From NCBI GenBank assembly GCA_015232555.1, contig JADFZJ010000001.1, positions 118,571-182,570 on the forward strand: 64,000 nucleotides of DNA, read 5' to 3'. The stretch comes from Desulfamplus sp. (GTDB lineage: Bacteria; Desulfobacterota; Desulfobacteria; Desulfobacterales; Desulfobacteraceae). A program made the translations under genes and the position numbers. Below are positions 36,562 through 44,316 of this stretch, in pieces; position 1 is the stretch's first letter; every line of letters starts with the position of its first letter. Under the pieces are notes generated by a model. It ran no database searches. It was given only the letters and a program-made list of their open reading frames with translations, and was not told the DNA's origin.

Positions 36562-38222
36562 TGGAAAAGACCACTCCTGTTATTGATCAAACACTGTTTG
36601 ATTTGAAATTGAATGAAGCCCAGTTTTATTCAGACCAGGGACTTTATGATGAAGCTGATATAATATATGTAAACCTTATCAATGAGCTTAAACAATTACC
36701 TCAAACAAAAAGTTCTTCTATTCAAATAAGGCAGTTAGAGGCTATTCGTAAGGAGTATCAGACAGAGACAAAGAAAAATAAGATTATTGAAAAGTGCTTA
36801 TCTGATGCTGATGAATTAGATGTCCAAGCAGATTCTGATCCTACTCTACGAGGAACTGAGCTTAGGAATGGAGATTCTTCAAATACAGATTGCAATAACG
36901 GTAATATTGCAAGTGATATAGACTATAAAGTAGCTAAATTTATTAATCAGATGATTCTTGATGGATTCCGCAAAAGTGCATCTGACATACATATTGAACC
37001 AGCCATAAATTCCCATTCTACTCTCATTCGTTTTAGAATTGACGGAATATGTCAACCCTATACTGAAATCCCCAATAAATTCGCTTCTCATGTAATATTC
37101 AAAATTAAAATTATGGCAAAAATGGATATTACCATGAGGGCAAAACCCCTCTATGGAAAAATCAGGTTTAAAAATGAGCAGACTGATTCTATAGACCTTC
37201 AAGTTACAACTATTCCTACAATCGGGTCTAAAGAAGATGTTGCAATTAAGTTTTTTAAGGCTTCAATCCCTGTAGATTTAAAGGCTCTTGAATTGCTTCA
37301 ACACAATTTTAATGCCTTTGTTCAGATGCTTAACAAGCCCTCTGGCTTAATTATTGTGTCTGGTTTATCAAACTCAGGTATAACTACAACTCTCCATTCT
37401 GCTTTAAATCTGATAAATAGACCTGAAAAAAAAATATGGAGTGTTGAAAATCAAGTTGAAATTACCCATAAAAGTATCCGCCAGACAGAAGTACAACCAG
37501 AAAAAGGGCTTGATTATCCTGAACTTTTAAAAGCATTTATGCGGTCAGACTCAGATGTAATAATGGCAGGAGAGATGACAAACTATGGAACCGCATCAAT
37601 TCTGATTAGAGCCTCTTTAATCGGAAAACTTACATTTGCTGGTGTAAATGCTGCAACTGTTAGCGATACCGTTAGAAAAATGCTGGAAATGGGAATAAAT
37701 CCAATCCATTTTGCAGATTCTCTGTTATGTATCCTTAATCAGAGACTTATAAGACGTTTATGTGAAAAGTGTAAACTACCTTATCTTAAAAAATGCACAC
37801 AACCCTATGAAAATACGATTGATTTAATTATTAAAGAATTTGCTAAGATTGGAGATTCTTTGGGACTACTTAGTCAGATTGATAAAGAGAATATAACACT
37901 TTATGAACATTCTCCTTACGGGTGTGAGCACTGTGACTATAGTGGATATAAGGGGAGAGTTGCGATACATGAACTTATAATTAACAGTGATTCAATAAAA
38001 ATGCTGATTAAAGCGACTACAGTTAGCGACAATGCTTTTATTGAAAAAACAGAAAATGGTTTTCAAGATAGGAAAAACGCATTTGAAAAAATAGATGATG
38101 CTGTTAAAATTTTAGAGAGCAGTGCTGCTCGTCACGGAATCTACACACTAAAACAAGATGCTATACTTAAAGTTATAGCTGGTATTACTGATATATCAGA
38201 AATTAAACATAACTATTTATAA
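36561..38222 (+). CDS. PilB/GspE-like protein with a degenerate ATP site
   Basis: 553 residues with the architecture of a type II secretion/type IV pilus ATPase. The N2 domain has SDIHIEPAINSHSTLIRFRIDG, and the C domain has the zinc-binding pairs CEKCKLPY and CEHCDYSGYKGRVAIHE. The Walker A, normally GPTGSGKTTT, reads GLSNSGITTT, so the catalytic Lys is Ile. The Walker B block SDVIMAGEM has lost the Arg of GEIRD, and the His box reads GVNAAT. Coding is intact, so it is probably a pseudo-ATPase serving as a scaffold or regulator. Confidence 0.85.
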   Translation: MEKTTPVIDQTLFDLKLNEAQFYSDQGLYDEADIIYVNLINELKQLPQTKSSSIQIRQLEAIRKEYQTETKKNKIIEKCLSDADELDVQADSDPTLRGTELRNGDSSNTDCNNGNIASDIDYKVAKFINQMILDGFRKSASDIHIEPAINSHSTLIRFRIDGICQPYTEIPNKFASHVIFKIKIMAKMDITMRAKPLYGKIRFKNEQTDSIDLQVTTIPTIGSKEDVAIKFFKASIPVDLKALELLQHNFNAFVQMLNKPSGLIIVSGLSNSGITTTLHSALNLINRPEKKIWSVENQVEITHKSIRQTEVQPEKGLDYPELLKAFMRSDSDVIMAGEMTNYGTASILIRASLIGKLTFAGVNAATVSDTVRKMLEMGINPIHFADSLLCILNQRLIRRLCEKCKLPYLKKCTQPYENTIDLIIKEFAKIGDSLGLLSQIDKENITLYEHSPYGCEHCDYSGYKGRVAIHELIINSDSIKMLIKATTVSDNAFIEKTENGFQDRKNAFEKIDDAVKILESSAARHGIYTLKQDAILKVIAGITDISEIKHNYL

Positions 38223-38235
38223 TTATTGTATTTTT

Positions 38236-38283
38236 TATTGTTACAAAATCTCAACCCAACAATAATTGCAGCTAAGCTGCTTA
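38236..38283 (+). repeat. Dispersed repeat family A, copy 4
   Basis: The TCAACCCAACAATAATT block and core GCAGCTAAGCTGC (perfect GCAGC/GCTGC arms, TAA loop) follow a diverged left part. It directly abuts a family C repeat at 38284, between convergent genes. Confidence 0.6.
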
Positions 38284-38310
38284 GAGCCTGTTTAAATATT
38301 CAGGCTCTTA
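38284..38310 (+). repeat. Family C repeat, copy 2 (palindromic)
   Basis: GAGCCTG-TTTAAATATT-CAGGCTC forms a perfect 7-bp stem and is followed by TTA. It lies 10 bases past the PBP1A stop on the transcribed side, so it may act as that gene's transcript end. Confidence 0.55.
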
Positions 38311-38318
38311 TGTTTCTA

Positions 38319-40931
38319 TTAAATATCAGATTTAAAAAAGTCTTCTGTCTCTGTAACTGGTATATCTTCCTCTTTTATTGTGCCTGATGATTTTATAAAT
38401 TTTCTCGTAGGCATCGCGCCTTCTTTAAAGCATTCCTTTATAGTACCATAGGAGTCAGACAGAAGACCTGTATTGGGGTCAACATTGCGAAAGATAACCC
38501 CTTCAGGAACAGCAAATTCCATTACAGATGCCCCTTCTAATGCTCCTTTCATATAATTTAACCATATAGGTATAGCAGACTTTGCACCGCTCTCTCCCTT
38601 TCCAAGAGATTTTTTTTTGTCAAATCCTACCCATACGCCAGTTGTATATTGTGGAGTGTAACCAATAAAAAGTGCATCATTCATGTCATTGGTCGTACCA
38701 GTCTTACAGGCTGCTGGACGCCCAAGCTCTTTTGCTTTAGTTGCAGTACCTGATTTCACAACACTTTCCATCATATTGGTCATTATATAAGCTGTGCTCA
38801 TATCAATAACCTTCTCTTTTTTTGATTTGGCTTCCTCTACTACGTTATTATCTCTGTCAACTATTTTTGTAACAAATACAGGTTCAACTAAGTACCCAAG
38901 GTTAGAAAATACTGTATAAGCTTTTACAAGCTCTAAAAGAGAGATTCCAGATGAGCCAAGGGCAATAGATAAATTTTTCTCCATAGGAGAGGTAATACCG
39001 AGTTTTTTTGCGTAATCAATAACATACTCTACACCAATATCTTGTACAATTTTTACAGTAACTACATTCCGTGACTTGACTAACGCCTCACGCAATCTTG
39101 TTGGTCCATAAAATCTCTCATTATAGTTCTGAGGTTCCCATATTTTATTACTGCCATCTTTAAATGAAATAGGAGAATCGATAATTATGGAAGATGTTGT
39201 ATAGCCTTTATCAAGTGCAGCGGCATATATAATGGGCTTGAAAGCAGAACCTGGCTGACGTCTTGACTGAATTGCCCTGTTAAACTGGCTCACATGATAA
39301 TTTCTTCCGCCAACCATTGCCTTAACATGACCTGTATTTGCCTCAATACTTACCAAGGCAGATTCAACCTCTGGTTCAAGCTCTAATGCAAATTCCCACT
39401 CCGTTGTTTTAATTTTGTTTAAAGCCTTTACATGTACAATATCACCTATTTTCAAGACATTTTCAGGAGAATCGTTTTTAGAACTGGCTTCAGAGTCATC
39501 AATCGGCTCAGAGTCATCTCTATTTTCCTTTGCCCATGCACTACCTTTGAGATCGACAATACCGATATTATTGCCCACTTTCACTTCTGCTATATTTTCA
39601 TTTTCTCCGACATTGCTAATAACACCCTTATAAACTTTGTTTTGCTCTAACACACCGTTGTTTGGAAGAGATGCTGCTATTTTCCTACTAAAAGAGTCAA
39701 TGCCAAGAGAAGAGACATTTTTGAATGCACCTCCGTATCCATGACGTTTTTCAAGCTCTTGCAGCCCACGCTCTACTGAACTTTCCGCAATTTTTTGTAA
39801 ATCTATATTGACCGCAGTATAAATATTTAGCCCCTGGTTGTAGATCATATCTTCCCCATATTTTTCAATCACATATCGCCGTATATATTCAGTGTACCAG
39901 GGCACTGTGTCGTTGAACCAGTTTTTTCTCGGTCTAATATCAAGGGGCGCACCTGTTGCCTCATTCATTTGATTGGTTGATATGTAACCGTCTTGAACCA
40001 TTCGTTCGAGTACATATAACTGTCTCTGTTTTGCCAGTTCAGGATGTTTAAAAGGTGAATAACGGCTTGGAGCCTGAGGAAGTCCAGCCAGCACTGCACA
40101 CTCTGCAAGATTTAGCTCTTTTGCATGTTTACCAAAGTAATTCTGGGCAGCGGCTTCAACACCATAAGCACCATGTCCAAGATAAATCTGGTTTAGATAT
40201 AAAAAAAGAATATCATCTTTGGAAAATGTCTTGTCAATACGGTAGGCAAGTATCGCCTCTTTGATTTTTCGTTTATAGGTTCTTTCAGGTGTAAGTAAAA
40301 AAGATTTAGTTACTTGCTGGGTAATTGTGCTTCCGCCCTGCACTATAGAGCCAGCCTGCATATTTTTAACAAACGCCCTGAAAATGCCTATAATATCAAT
40401 ACCTACATGTTCTCTGAATCTTGAATCTTCTGCCGCCACAAATGCGTTGATTAAAGATGCTGGCATTTCTTCAATTTTCAATATAATACGCCTCTCTTTG
40501 TAGAACTCTCCGATTTTGGTTCCGTTATCTGAAAATACATTGGTGACAGTAGGGGGGCGGTAGTCGGCTAACTTGTTAATTTTAGGAAGATCGCTGTTGA
40601 TATGAAGATATAAAACTATCAAAGCACCTGCTAATATTGTCATACATAGAAAAGCAAATCCAAATGACCATTTAAGCAGAGTGATAAAAAAGCTCTTTTG
40701 AGCTTTTTTATTTTTTTGTGTATTAGAAAAAGTTTCATTAAAAAACTCTTTACTAAAAGGGGCTTCGTTTAATGTTTTGAGAGAACTGCCATTTGATTCA
40801 TCGAAAGATTCTTCATTTAATTCATTTAAAATTATTTTTTTGTTCTTTCTTATTTTGAAAAAATCCCCATAAGATGTTTTTTTCTCAAAAGCTCTTTCTT
40901 GAAAATTGAATTCATCTTTTAATGTGCTCAT
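38319..40931 (-). CDS. mrcA: Bifunctional penicillin-binding protein 1A
   Basis: 870 residues. A cytoplasmic head and one TM (about 85-108) precede the glycosyltransferase (catalytic Glu in AAEDSRFREHVG, about residue 166, and QGGSTITQQVTK), an OB-like insert, and a transpeptidase with the SxxK Ser in RQPGSAFKP (about 562), SRN in KSRNVVT and KTG in CKTGTTNDMND (about 743). It polymerises and crosslinks peptidoglycan. The length and ODA/OB insert fit class A PBP1a. It is monocistronic. Confidence 0.95.
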   Translation of the reverse strand: MSTLKDEFNFQERAFEKKTSYGDFFKIRKNKKIILNELNEESFDESNGSSLKTLNEAPFSKEFFNETFSNTQKNKKAQKSFFITLLKWSFGFAFLCMTILAGALIVLYLHINSDLPKINKLADYRPPTVTNVFSDNGTKIGEFYKERRIILKIEEMPASLINAFVAAEDSRFREHVGIDIIGIFRAFVKNMQAGSIVQGGSTITQQVTKSFLLTPERTYKRKIKEAILAYRIDKTFSKDDILFLYLNQIYLGHGAYGVEAAAQNYFGKHAKELNLAECAVLAGLPQAPSRYSPFKHPELAKQRQLYVLERMVQDGYISTNQMNEATGAPLDIRPRKNWFNDTVPWYTEYIRRYVIEKYGEDMIYNQGLNIYTAVNIDLQKIAESSVERGLQELEKRHGYGGAFKNVSSLGIDSFSRKIAASLPNNGVLEQNKVYKGVISNVGENENIAEVKVGNNIGIVDLKGSAWAKENRDDSEPIDDSEASSKNDSPENVLKIGDIVHVKALNKIKTTEWEFALELEPEVESALVSIEANTGHVKAMVGGRNYHVSQFNRAIQSRRQPGSAFKPIIYAAALDKGYTTSSIIIDSPISFKDGSNKIWEPQNYNERFYGPTRLREALVKSRNVVTVKIVQDIGVEYVIDYAKKLGITSPMEKNLSIALGSSGISLLELVKAYTVFSNLGYLVEPVFVTKIVDRDNNVVEEAKSKKEKVIDMSTAYIMTNMMESVVKSGTATKAKELGRPAACKTGTTNDMNDALFIGYTPQYTTGVWVGFDKKKSLGKGESGAKSAIPIWLNYMKGALEGASVMEFAVPEGVIFRNVDPNTGLLSDSYGTIKECFKEGAMPTRKFIKSSGTIKEEDIPVTETEDFFKSDI

Positions 40932-41025
40932 AGTTTTACTTCATTATCCTGAATAGTTTACATTTATCCAATATATATGTCTGTTTGTAGTAACAGATAA
41001 AAAGCAACATGGCAAGAATCTTGTA

Positions 41026-41073
41026 TTATTCAGAAATTTCAATTCAACAATAATTGCAGCGAAGCTGCTTATT
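41026..41073 (+). repeat. Dispersed repeat family A, copy 5
   Basis: The best-formed copy: TTATTCAGAAATTTCAATTC, then AACAATAATT and the perfect core GCAGCGAAGCTGC (5-bp stem, GAA loop). It lies between PBP1A and cobT. Confidence 0.65.
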
Positions 41074-41159
41074 TTCAAGACAATTTAAACACAGTAACAG
41101 TCAAGTGAGTTATCTGTTGGCTATAACTGTGTTTAAGCCTTATCCTACAAGTATTATCC

Positions 41160-42287
41160 TCATTTTATTTGCTTCTGTGCATTTATAATTGCCACCTCTT
41201 CAAAGGTTTTAATCTCAGCTAAAATACGTGTTGCTGCATCCATAAGCAGAAAAGCAACTGCTGCACCTGTTCCTTCTCCCAACCTAAATTGAAGATCAAG
41301 AAGAGGTGTGAGACCCATCTGCTCGTGCATAAATTTATGTCCCACTTCAACAGATCTGTGCCCTGCAAATATATAATCAATCACGCAAGGAGCAAGTTTA
41401 TACGCTATAAGTGCCCCTGCCGTAGATATGATTCCATCACAAACTACTGGAATTCCATAACTTGCTGCACCAATAACCAACCCAGCAAGCCCGCCAATCT
41501 CAAATCCGCCAACTTTTGATAGCACATCAATAGAATCTTCTGGATTGGGCTGATGAATAGCAAGAGCCTTTTCAATTACTTTGATTTTGTTTTTAAGCAT
41601 AGTATCATCAATTCCAGTGCCTCTTCCAGTCAGCTTTGCCACACTTATTCCAGAAAAGGCTGCAATAATTGCTGATGAGGGTGTTGTGTTGCCAATCCCC
41701 ATATCTCCAGTTCCGAGCAGATCGATTTTTTCCCCTTTGATTGAAGCCTCTTCTACAAGCTTTTCCACAATCTCTATTCCGCCGATAATGGATTGAATAG
41801 CCTCTTTACGGCTCATTGCTGGATCTTTGGTAAAGTTGGATGTAGCTTTTCTCACCTTTTTGTGAAAAATTGGCATATCGGGATCAAAATCAAAGTTGAC
41901 TCCAAAATCTGCAACTTTTACAGATGCTCCTGCATATCGTGCAAGAACATTGATTGATGCCCCGCCATTGACGAAATTAACAACCATCTGAGGTGTAACC
42001 TCCTGAGGAAATAGACTGACCCCCTCTTCTACAACCCCATGATCGCCTGCACAGGTAACAACAACCCTGTTTTTGAGTTTGACATCGAGAGTATTAATCA
42101 TATTTTTATCGTGGATAGCGGCTATTGCCGCAAGTTTTGCCCCAGCATCTTCAAGGACACCAAGACTTCCAGCGGGTCTTGCCTGCTCTGCGAGGCGTTC
42201 GAGTGCTTTTGCTTTTACTGCCTGATCTGGTTTTTTTATTGAATTTATATATTTTTCAAGCCGTTCCATTAAAATCTGTTCTGACAT
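41160..42287 (-). CDS. cobT: Nicotinate-nucleotide:benzimidazole phosphoribosyltransferase CobT
   Basis: 375 residues from the ATG at 42287, which has GGAGGTTAATATA upstream; the longer reading from 42302 would put this site inside the gene. CobT activates the lower-ligand base of cobamides. Family blocks are VTCAGDHGVVEEGVS, NFVNGGASINVLARY, GTGDMGIGNTTPSSA, and the C-terminal FRLGEGTGAA with the catalytic Glu. It lies 22 bases downstream of the bzaF-like gene and shares its B12 riboswitch, so it is predicted to handle the base made by that enzyme. Confidence 0.95.
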   Translation of the reverse strand: MSEQILMERLEKYINSIKKPDQAVKAKALERLAEQARPAGSLGVLEDAGAKLAAIAAIHDKNMINTLDVKLKNRVVVTCAGDHGVVEEGVSLFPQEVTPQMVVNFVNGGASINVLARYAGASVKVADFGVNFDFDPDMPIFHKKVRKATSNFTKDPAMSRKEAIQSIIGGIEIVEKLVEEASIKGEKIDLLGTGDMGIGNTTPSSAIIAAFSGISVAKLTGRGTGIDDTMLKNKIKVIEKALAIHQPNPEDSIDVLSKVGGFEIGGLAGLVIGAASYGIPVVCDGIISTAGALIAYKLAPCVIDYIFAGHRSVEVGHKFMHEQMGLTPLLDLQFRLGEGTGAAVAFLLMDAATRILAEIKTFEEVAIINAQKQIK

Positions 42288-42309
42288 TATATTAACCTCC
42301 ATTTTGATA

Positions 42310-43656
42310 CTATTTTATTTGAGTGCTGCGTTTATCATATTTGATATCATCTTTAAAAACCTCCATACCCTTTTTCATTGCACAGAAATCTCCGCACATT
42401 GTGCAGGTCTTCTCTTCTCGCGGGCTTCTGCTCGTTCTCATCTGTCTCGCAATTTCAGGAAAGAGCAGATATTTTTCAAGATCATCCCATCGCATATCAC
42501 GCCTTGCCATTGCAGCTAAAAGCTCATTCTCTCTTTTATGGGGATATTTGGCGATATCGCCAATTCTAACGGCAAGCCTTGTAGCTCTAACACCTTCGCG
42601 GACATCTTGTTCATTTGGAAGAGCTAAATGTTCAGCAGGGGTAATATAGCAGACCAGATCAGCACCATGCCATGAGGATGTGGCAGCACCAATTGCAGCA
42701 GTAATATGATCGTAGCCAGCACCTGTATCTGCTGGAAGAGGACCAAGAACATAGTATGGAGCATTTCCGCTCATTCTCTTTTCTAACATGATATTTCCTT
42801 GAATTTCATCCATTGGAACATGCCCTGGTCCCTCAACCATCATCTGACAGCCCATCTCTCGACCTAACTCTGCAAGCTCACAATTTATTATCATCTCTGC
42901 CATCTGTGCCCTGTCGTGACTGTCGTGAATTGCTCCTGCACGAATGCCGTTGCCAAGAGATAACACAGCATCATATTTTTTCATCAAGTTACAAACTCTA
43001 TCAAACTGCTCATAAAGAGGATTCTCCTTACCAGTTGCGTCCATCCACGCCACCATAAAAGTTCCCCCTTTTGATGCAAGTCCTCCATATCTAAACCCCT
43101 GCTTCCTTAATCTCTCTATCGTGTATTGATTAATGCCACAGTGGATTGCCATAAAACTTAAGCCATCTTCAAGCTGCCGTTCAATCAGATCAAATAAAAA
43201 TTCTGGGTCAAGTCGTGCAGGATTATGATATTTGCGGGCAGTCTCTTTAAACGCCTGATATAGAGGCACATTTCCAACTGGAAGATTTACAGATTTTATA
43301 ACTTCGCGTCTGATTGCATCAAGATCGCCGTCAGCAGAAAGCTCCATTAACGTATCTGCACCCTCTTCTTGAGCTGCAAGCGCTTTTTTCACCTCAGCTT
43401 CAATACTGCAAATATCAGATGATGTTCCAATAGAGGCATTTACCTTTGTCCTTAAACCTGTGCCAATGCCTACAACCTTTTGCGTCTGACCAGACTCTCT
43501 TCTCAATGTATTCACAAACGGATTATTAGGTATAACAATCTCGCCCTTTGCAACAAGACTTCTGATTGTTTCTGGTGTGTAGCCTTCTTCATTGGCAACA
43601 TGTAGCATCTGCTCAGAGATTATCCCGTCTCTTGCAAGTTCAATCTGTGTTTTCAT
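42310..43656 (-). CDS. bzaF: ThiC-like 5-hydroxybenzimidazole synthase (BzaF-type)
   Basis: 448 residues of the ThiC radical SAM family: KVGIGTGLRTKVNASIGTS, MELSADGDLDAIRR, EGPGHVPMD, LGPLPADTGAGYDH, and the C-terminal cluster motif CTMCGDFCAMKKG (C-x2-C-x3-C as read). Two context facts argue against a thiamin role: a cobalamin riboswitch with terminator precedes it, and cobT follows within 22 bases. Anaerobes use ThiC paralogues (BzaF, BzaA/B) to convert aminoimidazole ribotide to 5-hydroxybenzimidazole for B12. Sequence alone cannot fully exclude ThiC. Confidence 0.82.
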   Translation of the reverse strand: MKTQIELARDGIISEQMLHVANEEGYTPETIRSLVAKGEIVIPNNPFVNTLRRESGQTQKVVGIGTGLRTKVNASIGTSSDICSIEAEVKKALAAQEEGADTLMELSADGDLDAIRREVIKSVNLPVGNVPLYQAFKETARKYHNPARLDPEFLFDLIERQLEDGLSFMAIHCGINQYTIERLRKQGFRYGGLASKGGTFMVAWMDATGKENPLYEQFDRVCNLMKKYDAVLSLGNGIRAGAIHDSHDRAQMAEMIINCELAELGREMGCQMMVEGPGHVPMDEIQGNIMLEKRMSGNAPYYVLGPLPADTGAGYDHITAAIGAATSSWHGADLVCYITPAEHLALPNEQDVREGVRATRLAVRIGDIAKYPHKRENELLAAMARRDMRWDDLEKYLLFPEIARQMRTSRSPREEKTCTMCGDFCAMKKGMEVFKDDIKYDKRSTQIK

Positions 43657-43706
43657 TCTTTTTTGTCCTTATTTTCCTAATAAAAATATCTTGTCTGGTT
43701 CGGGAC

Positions 43707-43750
43707 AAAAAAAATCCCGGAACCGACATAAATGTCAGCCCACGGGATTT
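43707..43750 (-). terminator. Terminator (expression platform) of the B12 riboswitch
   Basis: On the minus strand AATCCCG and CGGGATT pair across a 23-base loop that contains a second small stem (TGACAT/ATGTCG), followed by TTTTTTTGTCCC. It lies between the aptamer and the bzaF start, so B12 binding would stop transcription here. Confidence 0.8.
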
Positions 43751-43776
43751 ACCATCTCACCTTTGGGTATTTCACA

Positions 43777-44058
43777 GCTTTGCACGGCAGGTCTTCTGAC
43801 TTACGGATCATCCTAAGATTTTTGCGTCTTCCCATGAAATTTTTTCTAAAATCTCTTTTATTATCGCAGAGATAATATCTATTTTAATCTAAAATCTCTT
43901 TTGTTAGTGCAGAGATCATATTTATTTAATCTAAAATAAATATTAAAGAAATTTCACAGTGACATGTTGCAAAAATTGTCCCCGTTTACAGCGGCGGGAC
44001 CGCTCCAGATTTTCACTGGATTCCCTTTTAAGGCTTATAGTTGCCACCTTTGCAAAGC
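43777..44058 (-). promoter_or_regulatory. Cobalamin riboswitch aptamer
   Basis: Minus-strand landmarks in order: P1 5' arm GCTTTGCA (44058-44051), AAGGGAATCCAGTGAAAATC, GGAGCGGTCCCGCCGCTGTA, ATGTCACTG, TGGGAAGAC, the B12 box AAGTCAGAAGACCTGCC (43802-43786), and the P1 3' arm TGCAAAGC (43784-43777). All match the class I cobalamin consensus. It is longer than usual because of about 85 bp of duplicated sequence in the variable arm between ATGTCACTG and TGGGAAGAC. Confidence 0.95.
43845..43929 (-). repeat. Tandem duplication inside the riboswitch variable arm
   Basis: Two head-to-tail copies of about 43 bp (43845-43887 and 43888-43929), each beginning TCTAAAATCTCTTTT on the plus strand and containing GCAGAGAT. 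A third partial TCTAAAATA follows. Each copy can fold on itself (ATCTCT...AGAGAT). Confidence 0.75.
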
Positions 44059-44115
44059 ACCAAATATTTTTTGGATAAACTTCTTTTTCTTATTCTGATT
44101 TTTTCATAAAAGAGT

Positions 44116-44139
44116 GCCTGCAATAATAACTTTGCAGGC
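44116..44139 (-). terminator. Hairpin after the MFS gene
   Basis: GCCTGCAA and TTGCAGGC pair perfectly over 8 bp with an 8-base loop. It is 178 bases past the MFS stop and is followed on the minus strand by CACTCTTTTA, a weak T tract. The rest of 44140-44316 is AT-rich with no gene I can support. Confidence 0.45.
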
Positions 44140-44316
44140 AAAAATTATCCATTGAGCTGATTTTTCTACTACATCTCCAACTAACTGTAAAGTTTTATCC
44201 ATCTGATAAATATCAATTTTAAAATAAACCCGTAACTATGCCCAATCCAACAAATAACAAGCATTATACATACAATAATTTTAATGGTGCGGAATTTGAT
44301 TTTTCTGATTCTATTT

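Noticed and set aside
42310..43656. Annotation as thiC for thiamin synthesis
   Set aside because: A cobalamin riboswitch and the adjacent cobT favour the BzaF role; no TPP riboswitch is visible.
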